A program made the translations under genes and the position numbers. Below are positions 44,611 to 53,004 of a DNA stretch of 64,000 nucleotides, in pieces. The stretch is from JAFASC01 sp034669505 (GTDB lineage Bacteria > Pseudomonadota > Alphaproteobacteria > Rhizobiales > Beijerinckiaceae): positions 33,505-97,504 of the forward strand of contig JAXDNJ010000033.1 of NCBI GenBank assembly GCA_034669505.1. The letters are read 5' to 3'. The notes below the pieces were generated by a model. It was given only the letters and a program-made list of their open reading frames with translations, made no database searches and was not told the DNA's origin. The stretch's first letter is position 1. Each line of letters opens with the position of its first letter.

Positions 44611-45402
44611 TTAGCGGCCGATGAAGCGCGGCTCGCGCTTCTCTTCGAAAGCCGTGAGGCCTTCGAGGAAATCGGCGCTCGTCATGTAATCCTTGAAGAC
44701 ATCGATCTCGTGCATGAGCGCATCGTCTAGCGAATGTTCGAGCCCGTCCGTTATGAGCGACTTGACGCGCGCGAGCCCAAGCGGGCTCAGCTTGCACAAA
44801 CGCTCCGCAAGTGCAGCCGCAGCATCGCGGAGCTGCTCGGCAGGCACGACCTCATGCACGAGTCCCCACTCCTTGAAGCGCATGGCAGGGAAGAGTTCGC
44901 CGGTCATAAGCAGCATGCGCGCCACGTTCTCCGGCACTTTGCGCGGCAGCCGCACCGAGGAGCCGGCGCCGGGAATGACGCCGAACTTCAAATGGCCGTC
45001 ACCGATCTGCGCCGTCTCAGAGGCGATGACGAAATCGCAGCACAGGAGAAGCTCAAGGCCGCCCGCGACCGCAAAGCCGTTCACCGCCGCGATCACCGGC
45101 AGCCGCGAGCGCTCGATACTGCGGAACGCACGCATCATCTCGTGCAGCGACGCGATGAATTCCTTGTGCTGCCCCGAGAGGACACGCGTCTTGAAGCTTT
45201 TGAGGTCGCCGCCGGCGCTGAAAGCACGACCGCTGCCGGTGATGACAACCGCCCGCACATCGGCGCGCGCCTCGACGCCGGCGAAGGCGGCGGCCAAGCC
45301 TTCCGAGAGTTCGGGCGACATCGCGTTGAGCTGTTCCGGGCGGTTCAGCGTGATCCACGCCGTCGCGCCGGGGATCTCGACCAGAACGCTGTCGTTCGCC
45401 AT
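44611..45402 (-). CDS. Crotonase-fold protein without the hydratase glutamates
   Basis: 263 residues. Oxyanion-hole segments SGRAFSAGGDLKSF and NGFAVAGGLELLL are normal. Aligned with rat enoyl-CoA hydratase, Glu144 falls at H137 and Glu164 at M163, so the two hydratase acid/base residues are missing. That argues against hydration and for another crotonase reaction (isomerase, hydrolase, C-C lyase). ATG 45402 begins the conserved fold; a longer upstream reading would add an Arg/Cys-rich non-conserved tail. First gene of the minus-strand operon. Confidence 0.83.
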   Translation of the reverse strand: MANDSVLVEIPGATAWITLNRPEQLNAMSPELSEGLAAAFAGVEARADVRAVVITGSGRAFSAGGDLKSFKTRVLSGQHKEFIASLHEMMRAFRSIERSRLPVIAAVNGFAVAGGLELLLCCDFVIASETAQIGDGHLKFGVIPGAGSSVRLPRKVPENVARMLLMTGELFPAMRFKEWGLVHEVVPAEQLRDAAAALAERLCKLSPLGLARVKSLITDGLEHSLDDALMHEIDVFKDYMTSADFLEGLTAFEEKREPRFIGR

Positions 45403-45556
45403 GCCGGAGTGTCGCGCAAGGGCGGGGAACGTGCAACAGTGTGTGACAGCCGCCGCTAGCCCAAAGCGCTTCTGAGCGCGCTCGACGCGATCTTCTGCGA
45501 GGTTCCACCCGCGCGCGGCCAAGTATGCCGGAGCAACTGATCAGGAGAAGCTCATC

Positions 45557-47098
45557 ATGATGACCCGGTCCCGCCGCGCGATGCTGAAATCATCGATTGG
45601 CTTCACCGCCGGCGTAGCCCTTTCCTGGATAGAGCAGACGAGTCCCATAATGGCCCAGCCCAGTCCCCCTACATCGAGCGCTGCCGAAATCATTTCGGCC
45701 ATTCGAACGAAGCAGATGTCGGCTCTTGCAATCGTGCAAGCAGCGATCGAACGCGCCGAGCAGTCGAGGGACCTGAACGCCTTCATCGTCTTGAACAAGG
45801 ATGCAGCGCTTGCCGCAGCGCGGAACGTCGACGCGCGCCGCGACGCGGGAGAGCAACTTGGCGTGCTTGCCGGCTTGCCCGTTGTCGTGAAGGACAACAT
45901 CAACACGAAAGATATGCCGACCTCCGCCGGTACGCCCGCGCTGCAGAATGCGCGACCGGCAACGACTGCGCCTTCGCTTCAAAAGTTGCTGGATGCGGGC
46001 GCAATCGTGATCGGCAAGACCAACATGCATGAGCTGGCGTTTGGGATCACCAGCACGAACCTGTCCTCCTTCGCCGGACCGGTAAGGAATCCATACGACC
46101 CGAACCGAATTCCGGGCGGCTCATCGGGCGGAACGGCAGTAGCCATCGCTGCGGGCATCGTCACATGCGGCCTTGGCAGCGACACCGGCGGATCGACGCG
46201 CATTCCCGCGGCCCTCACCGGCACTGTCGGCTTCCGGCCGTCGGTCGGCAATGGCGGTGCCGAGCGCCGGTACAAGGACGCCAATGCAGTTATTCCGATC
46301 AGCCATACGCGCGATACTGTCGGCCCAATGGGACGTACCGTGGCGGACGTGGCGCTGCTCGATTCTGTCATCACCGGTACGGCGATGGCGCCGGTCGAGC
46401 CGTTGCGCGGCAAGCGTCTTGGAATTCCCGCCATCCTCTGGAGCGGCTTGGATCGTGAGCTCGAACAGGTTGTAAATGACGCGCTGGTGAAACTAGAGAG
46501 TGTAGGACTGGCGTTGATTGACGCAGATATTGCGGGATTGTTTGAACAGAATAAGAAAGTATCTTTCCCGCTCGCGCTGCATGAGCCCGTTGCTGATATT
46601 GCCGCTTATCTGCAGGCGTCCGGCATTCAAGGCATAAGTCTCGCGGATATCGCCGGTCAAATTGCCAGCCCCGACGTGAAGGGCGCATTCGGGGCGATAA
46701 TTGCCGACGCGTTCGGCGCCGCCTACGATGACGCGATGCACGTTCAGCGCCCTGCCCTGCAGAAGCTCTATGCCCATTATTTCCGCGACAACAATCTGGA
46801 TGGCGTGCTGTTTCCGACCACGATTGCGCCGGCTGTTCCCATCGATATCGCGAAGGGATCGGGCGAGATGTCGATCAATGGTGGCCCGCCGGTGCCCACG
46901 TTCGACACGATGATCCGCAACACCGATCCCGGCAGCAATGCGGGCATTCCAGGTCTGTCGCTGTTTGCCGGAATGACGAAGGAAGGGTTGCCGATCGGAC
47001 TTGAGGTCGATGGACCGGTCGGCAGCGACGCAAAACTGCTCGGTCTTGGACGTGCAATGGAAGTTGTGCTGGGCACCCCACCGCCGCCGCGCATTTGA
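45557..47098 (+). CDS. Exported amidase (amidase-signature family)
   Basis: 513 residues. Catalytic triad by motif: K112 in VVKDNINT, cis-Ser189 in GGSSGG, and nucleophile S213 in GSDTGGSTRIPAAL. The spacing of 24 between the two serines is as in FAAH. An N-terminal MMTRSRRAMLKSS-type twin-arginine signal and hydrophobic stretch suggest export to the periplasm. Hydrolyses an amide to acid and ammonia. GGAGAAG precedes the ATG pair (45557 or 45560). Starts the amidase-ABC-amidohydrolase cluster; substrate may be the transported compound's precursor. Confidence 0.9.
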   Translation: MMTRSRRAMLKSSIGFTAGVALSWIEQTSPIMAQPSPPTSSAAEIISAIRTKQMSALAIVQAAIERAEQSRDLNAFIVLNKDAALAAARNVDARRDAGEQLGVLAGLPVVVKDNINTKDMPTSAGTPALQNARPATTAPSLQKLLDAGAIVIGKTNMHELAFGITSTNLSSFAGPVRNPYDPNRIPGGSSGGTAVAIAAGIVTCGLGSDTGGSTRIPAALTGTVGFRPSVGNGGAERRYKDANAVIPISHTRDTVGPMGRTVADVALLDSVITGTAMAPVEPLRGKRLGIPAILWSGLDRELEQVVNDALVKLESVGLALIDADIAGLFEQNKKVSFPLALHEPVADIAAYLQASGIQGISLADIAGQIASPDVKGAFGAIIADAFGAAYDDAMHVQRPALQKLYAHYFRDNNLDGVLFPTTIAPAVPIDIAKGSGEMSINGGPPVPTFDTMIRNTDPGSNAGIPGLSLFAGMTKEGLPIGLEVDGPVGSDAKLLGLGRAMEVVLGTPPPPRI

Positions 47099-47213
47099 GC
47101 CGTGTGCGAACTCGCGGGCTGGAACGCCATACCCGGACGCAAATCCTTGTGGCGTTCGGCATCAGTTCGGCCCATGATTTGCTTCCTCCGATCCTTCGTC
47201 TCCGGAGTTGTCC

Positions 47214-48401
47214 ATGCCCACCAATCTCTCCCGCCGCGCGGTTCTCTCGTTTCCCCTCGCGAGTTTTGCCGCAAGCACCCTTGGCACCCGCCTCGCTTCG
47301 GCCGCCGAGCCGGTCAAAATCGGGCTCGTCGCGGCGCTTTCCGGGGCGTCCGCAAAATCCGGCGAAGGAATCACCCGCGGCCTGACGGTTGCGATCGACG
47401 AGATCAACGCGCGCGGCGGCGTGCTCGGTGGCCGGATGATCGAGCTGGTACGGCGCGACGATGAATCCAACCCTGCGAAAGGTCAGACCGCGGCGCGTGA
47501 ACTCATCGACAAAGAAGGCTGCGCCGTCCTGTTCGGCGGGATCGACAGCCCCGTATCATTGGCGATCGTGCCGCTCGCAAATAGTGCCAAAGTGCCGTTC
47601 ATGGGCGTCTGGGCGGCGGCCACCAACATCACTCGCAACAACGCCAATCCGAATTACGTCTTCCGCGTCTCGGCCGTCGATGTGCTCGTCGACAAAGCGC
47701 TCATCAAATACGCAATGATGCGTTTCAACGCGAAATCGCCCGGTCTCATCCTCGTCAACAATGCATGGGGCGAGTCGAATTTCTCCGGCCTGACGGCCGC
47801 GGCAGAAGCCGCCGGCATCAAGCTCGCCGGCAGCGAGAAATTCGAAGACAAGGATGTCGACATGACACCACAGCTGCAGCGGCTGCGCGCCGCGGGTGCG
47901 GATTCGCTCATCCTTGTTGGCAATGCGGCGCCAGGCGCGCAGGTGATCAAGTCGTTGCAACGCTCCGCCTGGAGCGTGCCCGTCGTGTCGCACTGGGGAA
48001 TTTCCGGCGGACGCTTCCCGGAGCTTGCCGGGTCTTGGGCCGGCAAGGTGCACTTCGTGCAGACCTACAGTTTTTTCGGCCAGCAGAGCGAGATAGGCAA
48101 GAAAGTGCTCGCCGCGCTGATGGCGAAATATCCTGACATCAAAGGTCCCGGCGATGTCGCCCCGCCAGTTGGCGTGGCGAACGCCTATGACGCGATGCAG
48201 CTGACGGCGCTTGCAATCGATAAGGCCGGCTCGACCGATGGATCGGCGATGCGCGACGGCTTTCTCGGCATCGACAACTACAAAGGTCTCATCAAGAATT
48301 ACGCGAAGCCATTCACCGACGCGAACCATGACGCGCTCAACGAAAACGACTACGTGATGGTCCGCTACAACGGCGAGCAGATCGAGCCCGTGACCGGGTG
48401 A
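47214..48401 (+). CDS. Periplasmic Liv-type substrate-binding protein
   Basis: About 395 residues. LSRRAVLSFPLASFAASTLG is a twin-arginine-like signal; mature start VKIGLVAALSGASAKSGEGITRG. VLFGGIDSPVSLAIVPLAN is a ligand-lobe motif. ATG 47214 is chosen: GGAG lies 6 bases upstream and overlaps a possible TTG at 47208. Ends three bases before livH. Binding partner of the LivH and LivMGF fusion. Confidence 0.9.
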   Translation: MPTNLSRRAVLSFPLASFAASTLGTRLASAAEPVKIGLVAALSGASAKSGEGITRGLTVAIDEINARGGVLGGRMIELVRRDDESNPAKGQTAARELIDKEGCAVLFGGIDSPVSLAIVPLANSAKVPFMGVWAAATNITRNNANPNYVFRVSAVDVLVDKALIKYAMMRFNAKSPGLILVNNAWGESNFSGLTAAAEAAGIKLAGSEKFEDKDVDMTPQLQRLRAAGADSLILVGNAAPGAQVIKSLQRSAWSVPVVSHWGISGGRFPELAGSWAGKVHFVQTYSFFGQQSEIGKKVLAALMAKYPDIKGPGDVAPPVGVANAYDAMQLTALAIDKAGSTDGSAMRDGFLGIDNYKGLIKNYAKPFTDANHDALNENDYVMVRYNGEQIEPVTG

Positions 48402-48404
48402 GCG

Positions 48405-49274
48405 ATGCTGGTCACTGCAATCGTTTCGGGATTCGGACTCGGTAGCATCTACGGACTGATCGCGCTCGGTTTCACCCTGACATTCTCGGTGTCGAGAACC
48501 GTGAACTTTGCGCAGGGCTCCTCCGTGATGCTAGGCGCCGTGCTCTGCCACGTACTCTTCGTGGGGTTGCATTGGCCATTCGCCGCTGCGGCGATCGTCG
48601 CATTGCTCGGGTGCGCGGTTTGGGGGCTTGTCGTCGAGCGCATCGCAGTGCGGCCATTCGTGACACGTGGTTCAAATGCGTGGCTGATGGCGACCGTCGC
48701 GCTCGGCATGTTGCTGGACAACAGCGTCATGGCACTGTTTGGCAAGGAGCCGCGGGCGTTGCCCTCGAGCCTTGCCGACGAACCCTGGGTGATCGGCGAC
48801 GCCGGCATCTTTCCACTGCAGATCATTATCCCGATTGTCGGACTGGGCCTGGCCGGCCTCGTCCATCTCGGCATGCGGCGCACCTCGCTCGGCTTGAGGC
48901 TCCGCGCGGCGGTCGACAACGCGAACGCCGCGCGGCTCATGAGCATCGATGTCACACGACTGATTGCACTCACTTTCGCCGCGGCAGCGACGCTCGCCGG
49001 GATCGGCGGCATTCTCATCGCACCTTTGTTCAATGTTGCCTATGACATGGGCACGCTGTTCGGCATCAAGGCATTTGCGGTGGCGATCCTCGGCGGACTG
49101 ACCAATCCCTGGGGTGTCATCATTGCAGGCCTGGTTTATGGGCTGGTCGAGGCCTGTGCCACCACTTGGCTCGGCTCGAGTAGCACGCAGATCGTGACCT
49201 TTGCCGCGGTCATTGCTGCGCTCGCGCTCGCGCCGATGGGTCTCTTCGGCGGCAGGGCGCTCGCCCGCGTATGA
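48405..49274 (+). CDS. livH: Liv-type ABC permease LivH
   Basis: 289 residues. IVSGFGLGSIYGLIALGFTLTFSVSRTVNFAQGSSVMLGAVL is the LivH N-terminal signature; ILGGLTNPWGVIIAGLVYGLVEA near the end. Inner membrane, about 8 helices. Overlaps the next gene by ATGA, and is preceded by the binding protein gene by 3 bases. Confidence 0.92.
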   Translation: MLVTAIVSGFGLGSIYGLIALGFTLTFSVSRTVNFAQGSSVMLGAVLCHVLFVGLHWPFAAAAIVALLGCAVWGLVVERIAVRPFVTRGSNAWLMATVALGMLLDNSVMALFGKEPRALPSSLADEPWVIGDAGIFPLQIIIPIVGLGLAGLVHLGMRRTSLGLRLRAAVDNANAARLMSIDVTRLIALTFAAAATLAGIGGILIAPLFNVAYDMGTLFGIKAFAVAILGGLTNPWGVIIAGLVYGLVEACATTWLGSSSTQIVTFAAVIAALALAPMGLFGGRALARV

Positions 49275-51700
49275 AGACGCTTCTCGCCGGCTTGACGGCG
49301 CTGCTCGTCGGCGCCGCCTGCATATGCCGCTTTGCGCCCGGTTATTACGCGTTCCTCCTCGGCCTTGTGGCAGTGACGGCGCTCGTTGGGATTGGCCTCA
49401 ATGTTCTCTATGGCCTCGTCGGCGAGGTGTCGCTCGGACAGGCCGGCTTTCTGGCGCTCGGGGCCTATGGCGTCGCCATCCTGACCACCAAGGCAGGCCT
49501 GAATTTTTGGGCGGCGCTGCCTGTTACCATCATCGCCGTTGCGGCGATCTCGGCGGTCCTATCCGTGCCTGCGCTGCGCGTCAGCGGCCCCTATCTCGCG
49601 ATGGTGACGATCGCATTCGGCTTCATCGTGGAATCGGTGTCGATCGAGTGGGGCGAAATCACCGGCGGGGCAAGCGGCATATCCGGCATTCCGGCGCCGT
49701 TCCCGCTTGGCGGCATGGCAATGCTGATTTGCCTTTTTGCTGCTCTGGGAACGGCCGGATTTTACCTCCTCGCGCGCAGTCCACTCGGCCTTGCGATGCG
49801 GGCCGTTGCGTCGGCTCCAGCGGCGGCGCGCAGCATCGGAATCGGGCCCCTGCCGGTGCGCACGGTTGCTTTCGTGCTGGCGGCGGCCGCTGCCGGACTG
49901 GCCGGAGTCCTGCAGGCGGCCCTGACCGGATTCATAGCGCCGAGTTCTTTCCCGTTTTCACAATCGATCCTGTTTTTGCTCGCGGCGGTGGTTGGCGGCG
50001 CTGGACGGACCTGGGGGCCGATCATCGGTGCGGCCGTGGTCGGGCTTCTGCCCGAGGCGCTCGCGGGACTGGCCGAATATCGCCTGCTCGTCTTCGGCGC
50101 GGCGCTGCTCATCGTTCTCTGGATGGCCCCGGGTGGCATAGCCGGCCTGCTGGAGGGCCTTCGCAAGCTTCCGCAATCTCATCGCGGGCAGACCGATCCG
50201 GCGCCCGCCCTCGCGTTGCTCGACGGCAAGGGCGGCGGGTTGCAGGCACGCGATCTGCGCGTAGCGTTCGGTGGTGTTGTTGCGGTTGGGGGCGTCAGCC
50301 TCGATGCGCCGGGCGGGCGCATCACCAGCCTCATCGGGCCGAACGGCGCCGGCAAGACTACGCTTCTGAACCTCGTCAGCGGCTTCCAGCGCGGCGATGC
50401 GGGCACCGTGCGTGCTGGCGACCTCGATCTCACCGGCTTGCCGGCACACCGGGTTGCGCGGGCGGGGCTCGCCCGCACCTTTCAGACCGCGCAGCCCTTC
50501 GGCGGCTTGAGCGTACTCGACAATATTCGGCTCGGACTGCTCCGCGGCCGCTGGCGCGGCGAGGCCTCGCCTGACCTCGCCCGCTCGCTGCTGGCGCTCG
50601 TCGGCTACACAGGTTCAGACGCGGCCGCCAGCGAGTCGCTGCCGCATGTCGACAGGCGACTGCTCGAGATTGCCCGGGCGCTCGCGACATGCCCAACCGT
50701 GCTCCTGCTCGACGAGCCCGCCGCCGGCCTCGATCATGACGACACGCGACGTCTCGACCAGACGCTTCAGCGTCTCGCGCGAGCGGGGCTCGCGATCGTG
50801 CTCGTCGAGCATGACATGTCGTTGGTCATGTCGGTGTCGGACGAAGTCGTCGTCGTCGACGCCGGGCGACGCATCGCCTCCGGCAATCCGGCCGCCATTC
50901 GCGCCGACCCTGCGGTGAAGGCCGCCTATCTCGGCGCCGCGGCGCCCCCTGCCCCGAAGAGCGCCGAGCGCGCCCCCGGTGCGACGCTCCTCCAGGTCCG
51001 GAACCTCTGCGCCGGCTATGGCACGCTCCGCGTTCTCGCCGACATCAACATGAGCGTGCGCCAGGGCGAGACCATCGCGGTGCTCGGGCCGAACGGCGCC
51101 GGCAAATCCACCTTGATGAAAGCACTGAGCGGACTGCTTCGCCCGATCTCGGGCAGAATCGAATTCGCCGGAGAAGACCTGTCGCAATTGCCCGCGCATC
51201 GTATTGCCGCGCGCGGACTGACATTGGTGCCGGAAGGACGGCAGGTCTTTCCGGCATTGACGGTCGAAGAGAACCTGCGTCTCGGCGCCACGCGGCGCAG
51301 CGATTTCGATGCACACGAGATCGAGGCCATGCTCGCGCGCTTTCCGCGTTTGCGTCCGCGTCTGCACACGCCGGCGGGGCTTCTGTCCGGCGGCGAGCAG
51401 CAGATGCTTGCCGTCGCACGAGGACTGCTGTCGCGCCCGACGATCCTGCTTCTCGACGAGCCGTCGCTTGGCCTGGCCCCGGCGATCGCCTCCGAATTGT
51501 TTACAGCCTTCGCGCAATTGCGCGACGAAGGCATGACACTTGTCATCGTCGACCAGATGACCGATTACGCCTTGTCGATCGCCGACCGCGGCTATGTGCT
51601 CGGCGGCGGCCGCATTATCGCGGAGAGCAGCGCGGCAGCCTTGCGCGAGAGTGCGCTCGACGAAGCCTATCTCGGCGCGCTGCCGGCTGTGGCAAGCTGA
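49271..51700 (+). CDS. Triple-fusion Liv transporter subunit: LivM permease + LivG ATPase + LivF ATPase
   Basis: One uninterrupted 809-residue frame. Residues about 1-300 are a LivM permease (LIGIGLNVLYGLVGEVSLGQAGFLALGAYG region; VVGGAGRTWGPIIGAAVVG). A short linker leads to a LivG-like ATPase (about 325-560; Walker A GPNGAGKTT at 356-364; Walker B LLLDEPAAGLD). A second linker leads to a LivF-like ATPase (about 575-805; Walker A at 606-614; LSGGEQQMLAVARG; LLLDEPSLGLAP). The LivG signature loop reads LPHVDRRLLEIARAL, lacking both the Ser and Gly of LSGGQ. Two-way LivM-LivG or LivG-LivF fusions occur; a three-way one is less usual. Works with the LivH and binding protein directly upstream. 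Confidence 0.92.
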   Translation: MKTLLAGLTALLVGAACICRFAPGYYAFLLGLVAVTALVGIGLNVLYGLVGEVSLGQAGFLALGAYGVAILTTKAGLNFWAALPVTIIAVAAISAVLSVPALRVSGPYLAMVTIAFGFIVESVSIEWGEITGGASGISGIPAPFPLGGMAMLICLFAALGTAGFYLLARSPLGLAMRAVASAPAAARSIGIGPLPVRTVAFVLAAAAAGLAGVLQAALTGFIAPSSFPFSQSILFLLAAVVGGAGRTWGPIIGAAVVGLLPEALAGLAEYRLLVFGAALLIVLWMAPGGIAGLLEGLRKLPQSHRGQTDPAPALALLDGKGGGLQARDLRVAFGGVVAVGGVSLDAPGGRITSLIGPNGAGKTTLLNLVSGFQRGDAGTVRAGDLDLTGLPAHRVARAGLARTFQTAQPFGGLSVLDNIRLGLLRGRWRGEASPDLARSLLALVGYTGSDAAASESLPHVDRRLLEIARALATCPTVLLLDEPAAGLDHDDTRRLDQTLQRLARAGLAIVLVEHDMSLVMSVSDEVVVVDAGRRIASGNPAAIRADPAVKAAYLGAAAPPAPKSAERAPGATLLQVRNLCAGYGTLRVLADINMSVRQGETIAVLGPNGAGKSTLMKALSGLLRPISGRIEFAGEDLSQLPAHRIAARGLTLVPEGRQVFPALTVEENLRLGATRRSDFDAHEIEAMLARFPRLRPRLHTPAGLLSGGEQQMLAVARGLLSRPTILLLDEPSLGLAPAIASELFTAFAQLRDEGMTLVIVDQMTDYALSIADRGYVLGGGRIIAESSAAALRESALDEAYLGALPAVAS

Positions 51701-51721
51701 CCGCAAGCGGATGGCAAGCTG

Positions 51722-52957
51722 ATGGACTGCGTCGTCCGCAATGCCCGCCTGCTGCAGGGCGCCTCGCTCGTCACGCGCGATATCGGCATTGCCGGCGGCA
51801 AGATCGCTGCGCTCGCACCCTCGCTCCGGACCGAAGCTCCGTCGATCGACGCCGAAGGAATGCTTGTCGTCCCGGGACTTATCGAAACACACATCCATCT
51901 CGACAAGACCTGCATTCTCGACCGCTGCCGCACTGACGAAGGCACTGTTACAGAAGCAGTGCGCGAGACGTCCGCCGCCAAACGCGGTTTCACGGTTGAG
52001 GATGTCTATGCCCGCGCCAAGCAGACGCTGGAGCGCTGCATCCTGCACGGCACGATGCGCATGCGCACGCATGTCGAGCTCGATCCCGGCATCAGGATGA
52101 TCGGCTTTGATGCGATTGAGCAGCTCGCGCGCGATTACGCTTGGGGGATGGATCTCGAAATCTGCGTCTTTCCGCAAGAGGGGCTTACCAACAATCCCGG
52201 CACGGAAGAATTGCTCATCGCAGGGCTGCGTCGCGGCGCGAAAGCGATCGGCGCCGTGCCTTACATCGATACCGATCCGCGCGGGCAGATCGACCGCATT
52301 TTTGCGATCGCGCGGGATCACGACGTCGATATCGACATGCATCTCGATCTCGCCGATTCGACGGACGGCATGCAGATCGAGTATGTCTGCCGCAAGACGG
52401 AAGAATATGGCTGGGGCGGACGCGTCGCCGTCGGCCATGTGACGCAATTGTCGCTCGTCGATAATTCGCGCTTTGATGCGATCGCGGCACAGCTTGCCCG
52501 GGCCGGCGTGGCAGTGACGGTGCTTCCCTCGACCGACCTTTACCTCATGGGCCGCAGCCACGACCATGCGATCCCACGCGGCGTCGTGCGCGCCGAGCCG
52601 CTACGTGCGGCTGGCGTTACCTGCTCCATTTCGACAAACAACGTGCTCAATCCGTTCACGCCGTACGGCGACGGCTCCCTGATCCGCATGGCCAATCTTT
52701 ACGCCAATGTCTGTCACGTCGCCCGGCCCGCCGATCTTGCCGGCTGCCTCGATATGATCACAACCTCGTCCGCGCGCCTGATGCGGCTTGCCGATTACGG
52801 AATTGCTGAAGGATTCCCGGCCGATCTCGTCGCGCTCGATGCGACAAGCCCGTCCGAAGCGGTGACGCGCATAGCGCAACCACTTTGGGGCATGAAAAAG
52901 GGCCGGTTGAGCTTTCGACGTCCTCTGCCGGAATTGCTTCGGCCACCCGTTGCGTAA
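51722..52957 (+). CDS. Amidohydrolase-family protein, cytosine deaminase/AtzC-like
   Basis: 411 residues, TIM-barrel metal hydrolase. H57/H59 in ETHIHLDKT, H207 in IDMHLDLADS, and H239 in AVGHVTQ are the expected ligands. The segment aligned with the Asp313-Asp314 of E. coli cytosine deaminase is STNNVLNPF (N306-N307), so the metal-binding Asp appears to be Asn. Family members deaminate or deacylate N-heterocycles and ureido-like compounds. Being 21 bases after the transporter gene, it likely processes the imported compound. Either a subfamily trait or loss of the usual chemistry. Confidence 0.85.
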   Translation: MDCVVRNARLLQGASLVTRDIGIAGGKIAALAPSLRTEAPSIDAEGMLVVPGLIETHIHLDKTCILDRCRTDEGTVTEAVRETSAAKRGFTVEDVYARAKQTLERCILHGTMRMRTHVELDPGIRMIGFDAIEQLARDYAWGMDLEICVFPQEGLTNNPGTEELLIAGLRRGAKAIGAVPYIDTDPRGQIDRIFAIARDHDVDIDMHLDLADSTDGMQIEYVCRKTEEYGWGGRVAVGHVTQLSLVDNSRFDAIAAQLARAGVAVTVLPSTDLYLMGRSHDHAIPRGVVRAEPLRAAGVTCSISTNNVLNPFTPYGDGSLIRMANLYANVCHVARPADLAGCLDMITTSSARLMRLADYGIAEGFPADLVALDATSPSEAVTRIAQPLWGMKKGRLSFRRPLPELLRPPVA

Positions 52958-53004
52958 AGCCGTTATACCGTTCGCATGCCCCTTCGCTGCGGCAGCGGCC
53001 GCTC

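Noticed and set aside
49271..51700. The LivM/LivG/LivF fusion as a sequencing error joining genes
   Set aside because: All three domains are in the same frame with natural linkers; an error would more likely break than fuse frames. It remains listed as a checkable finding.
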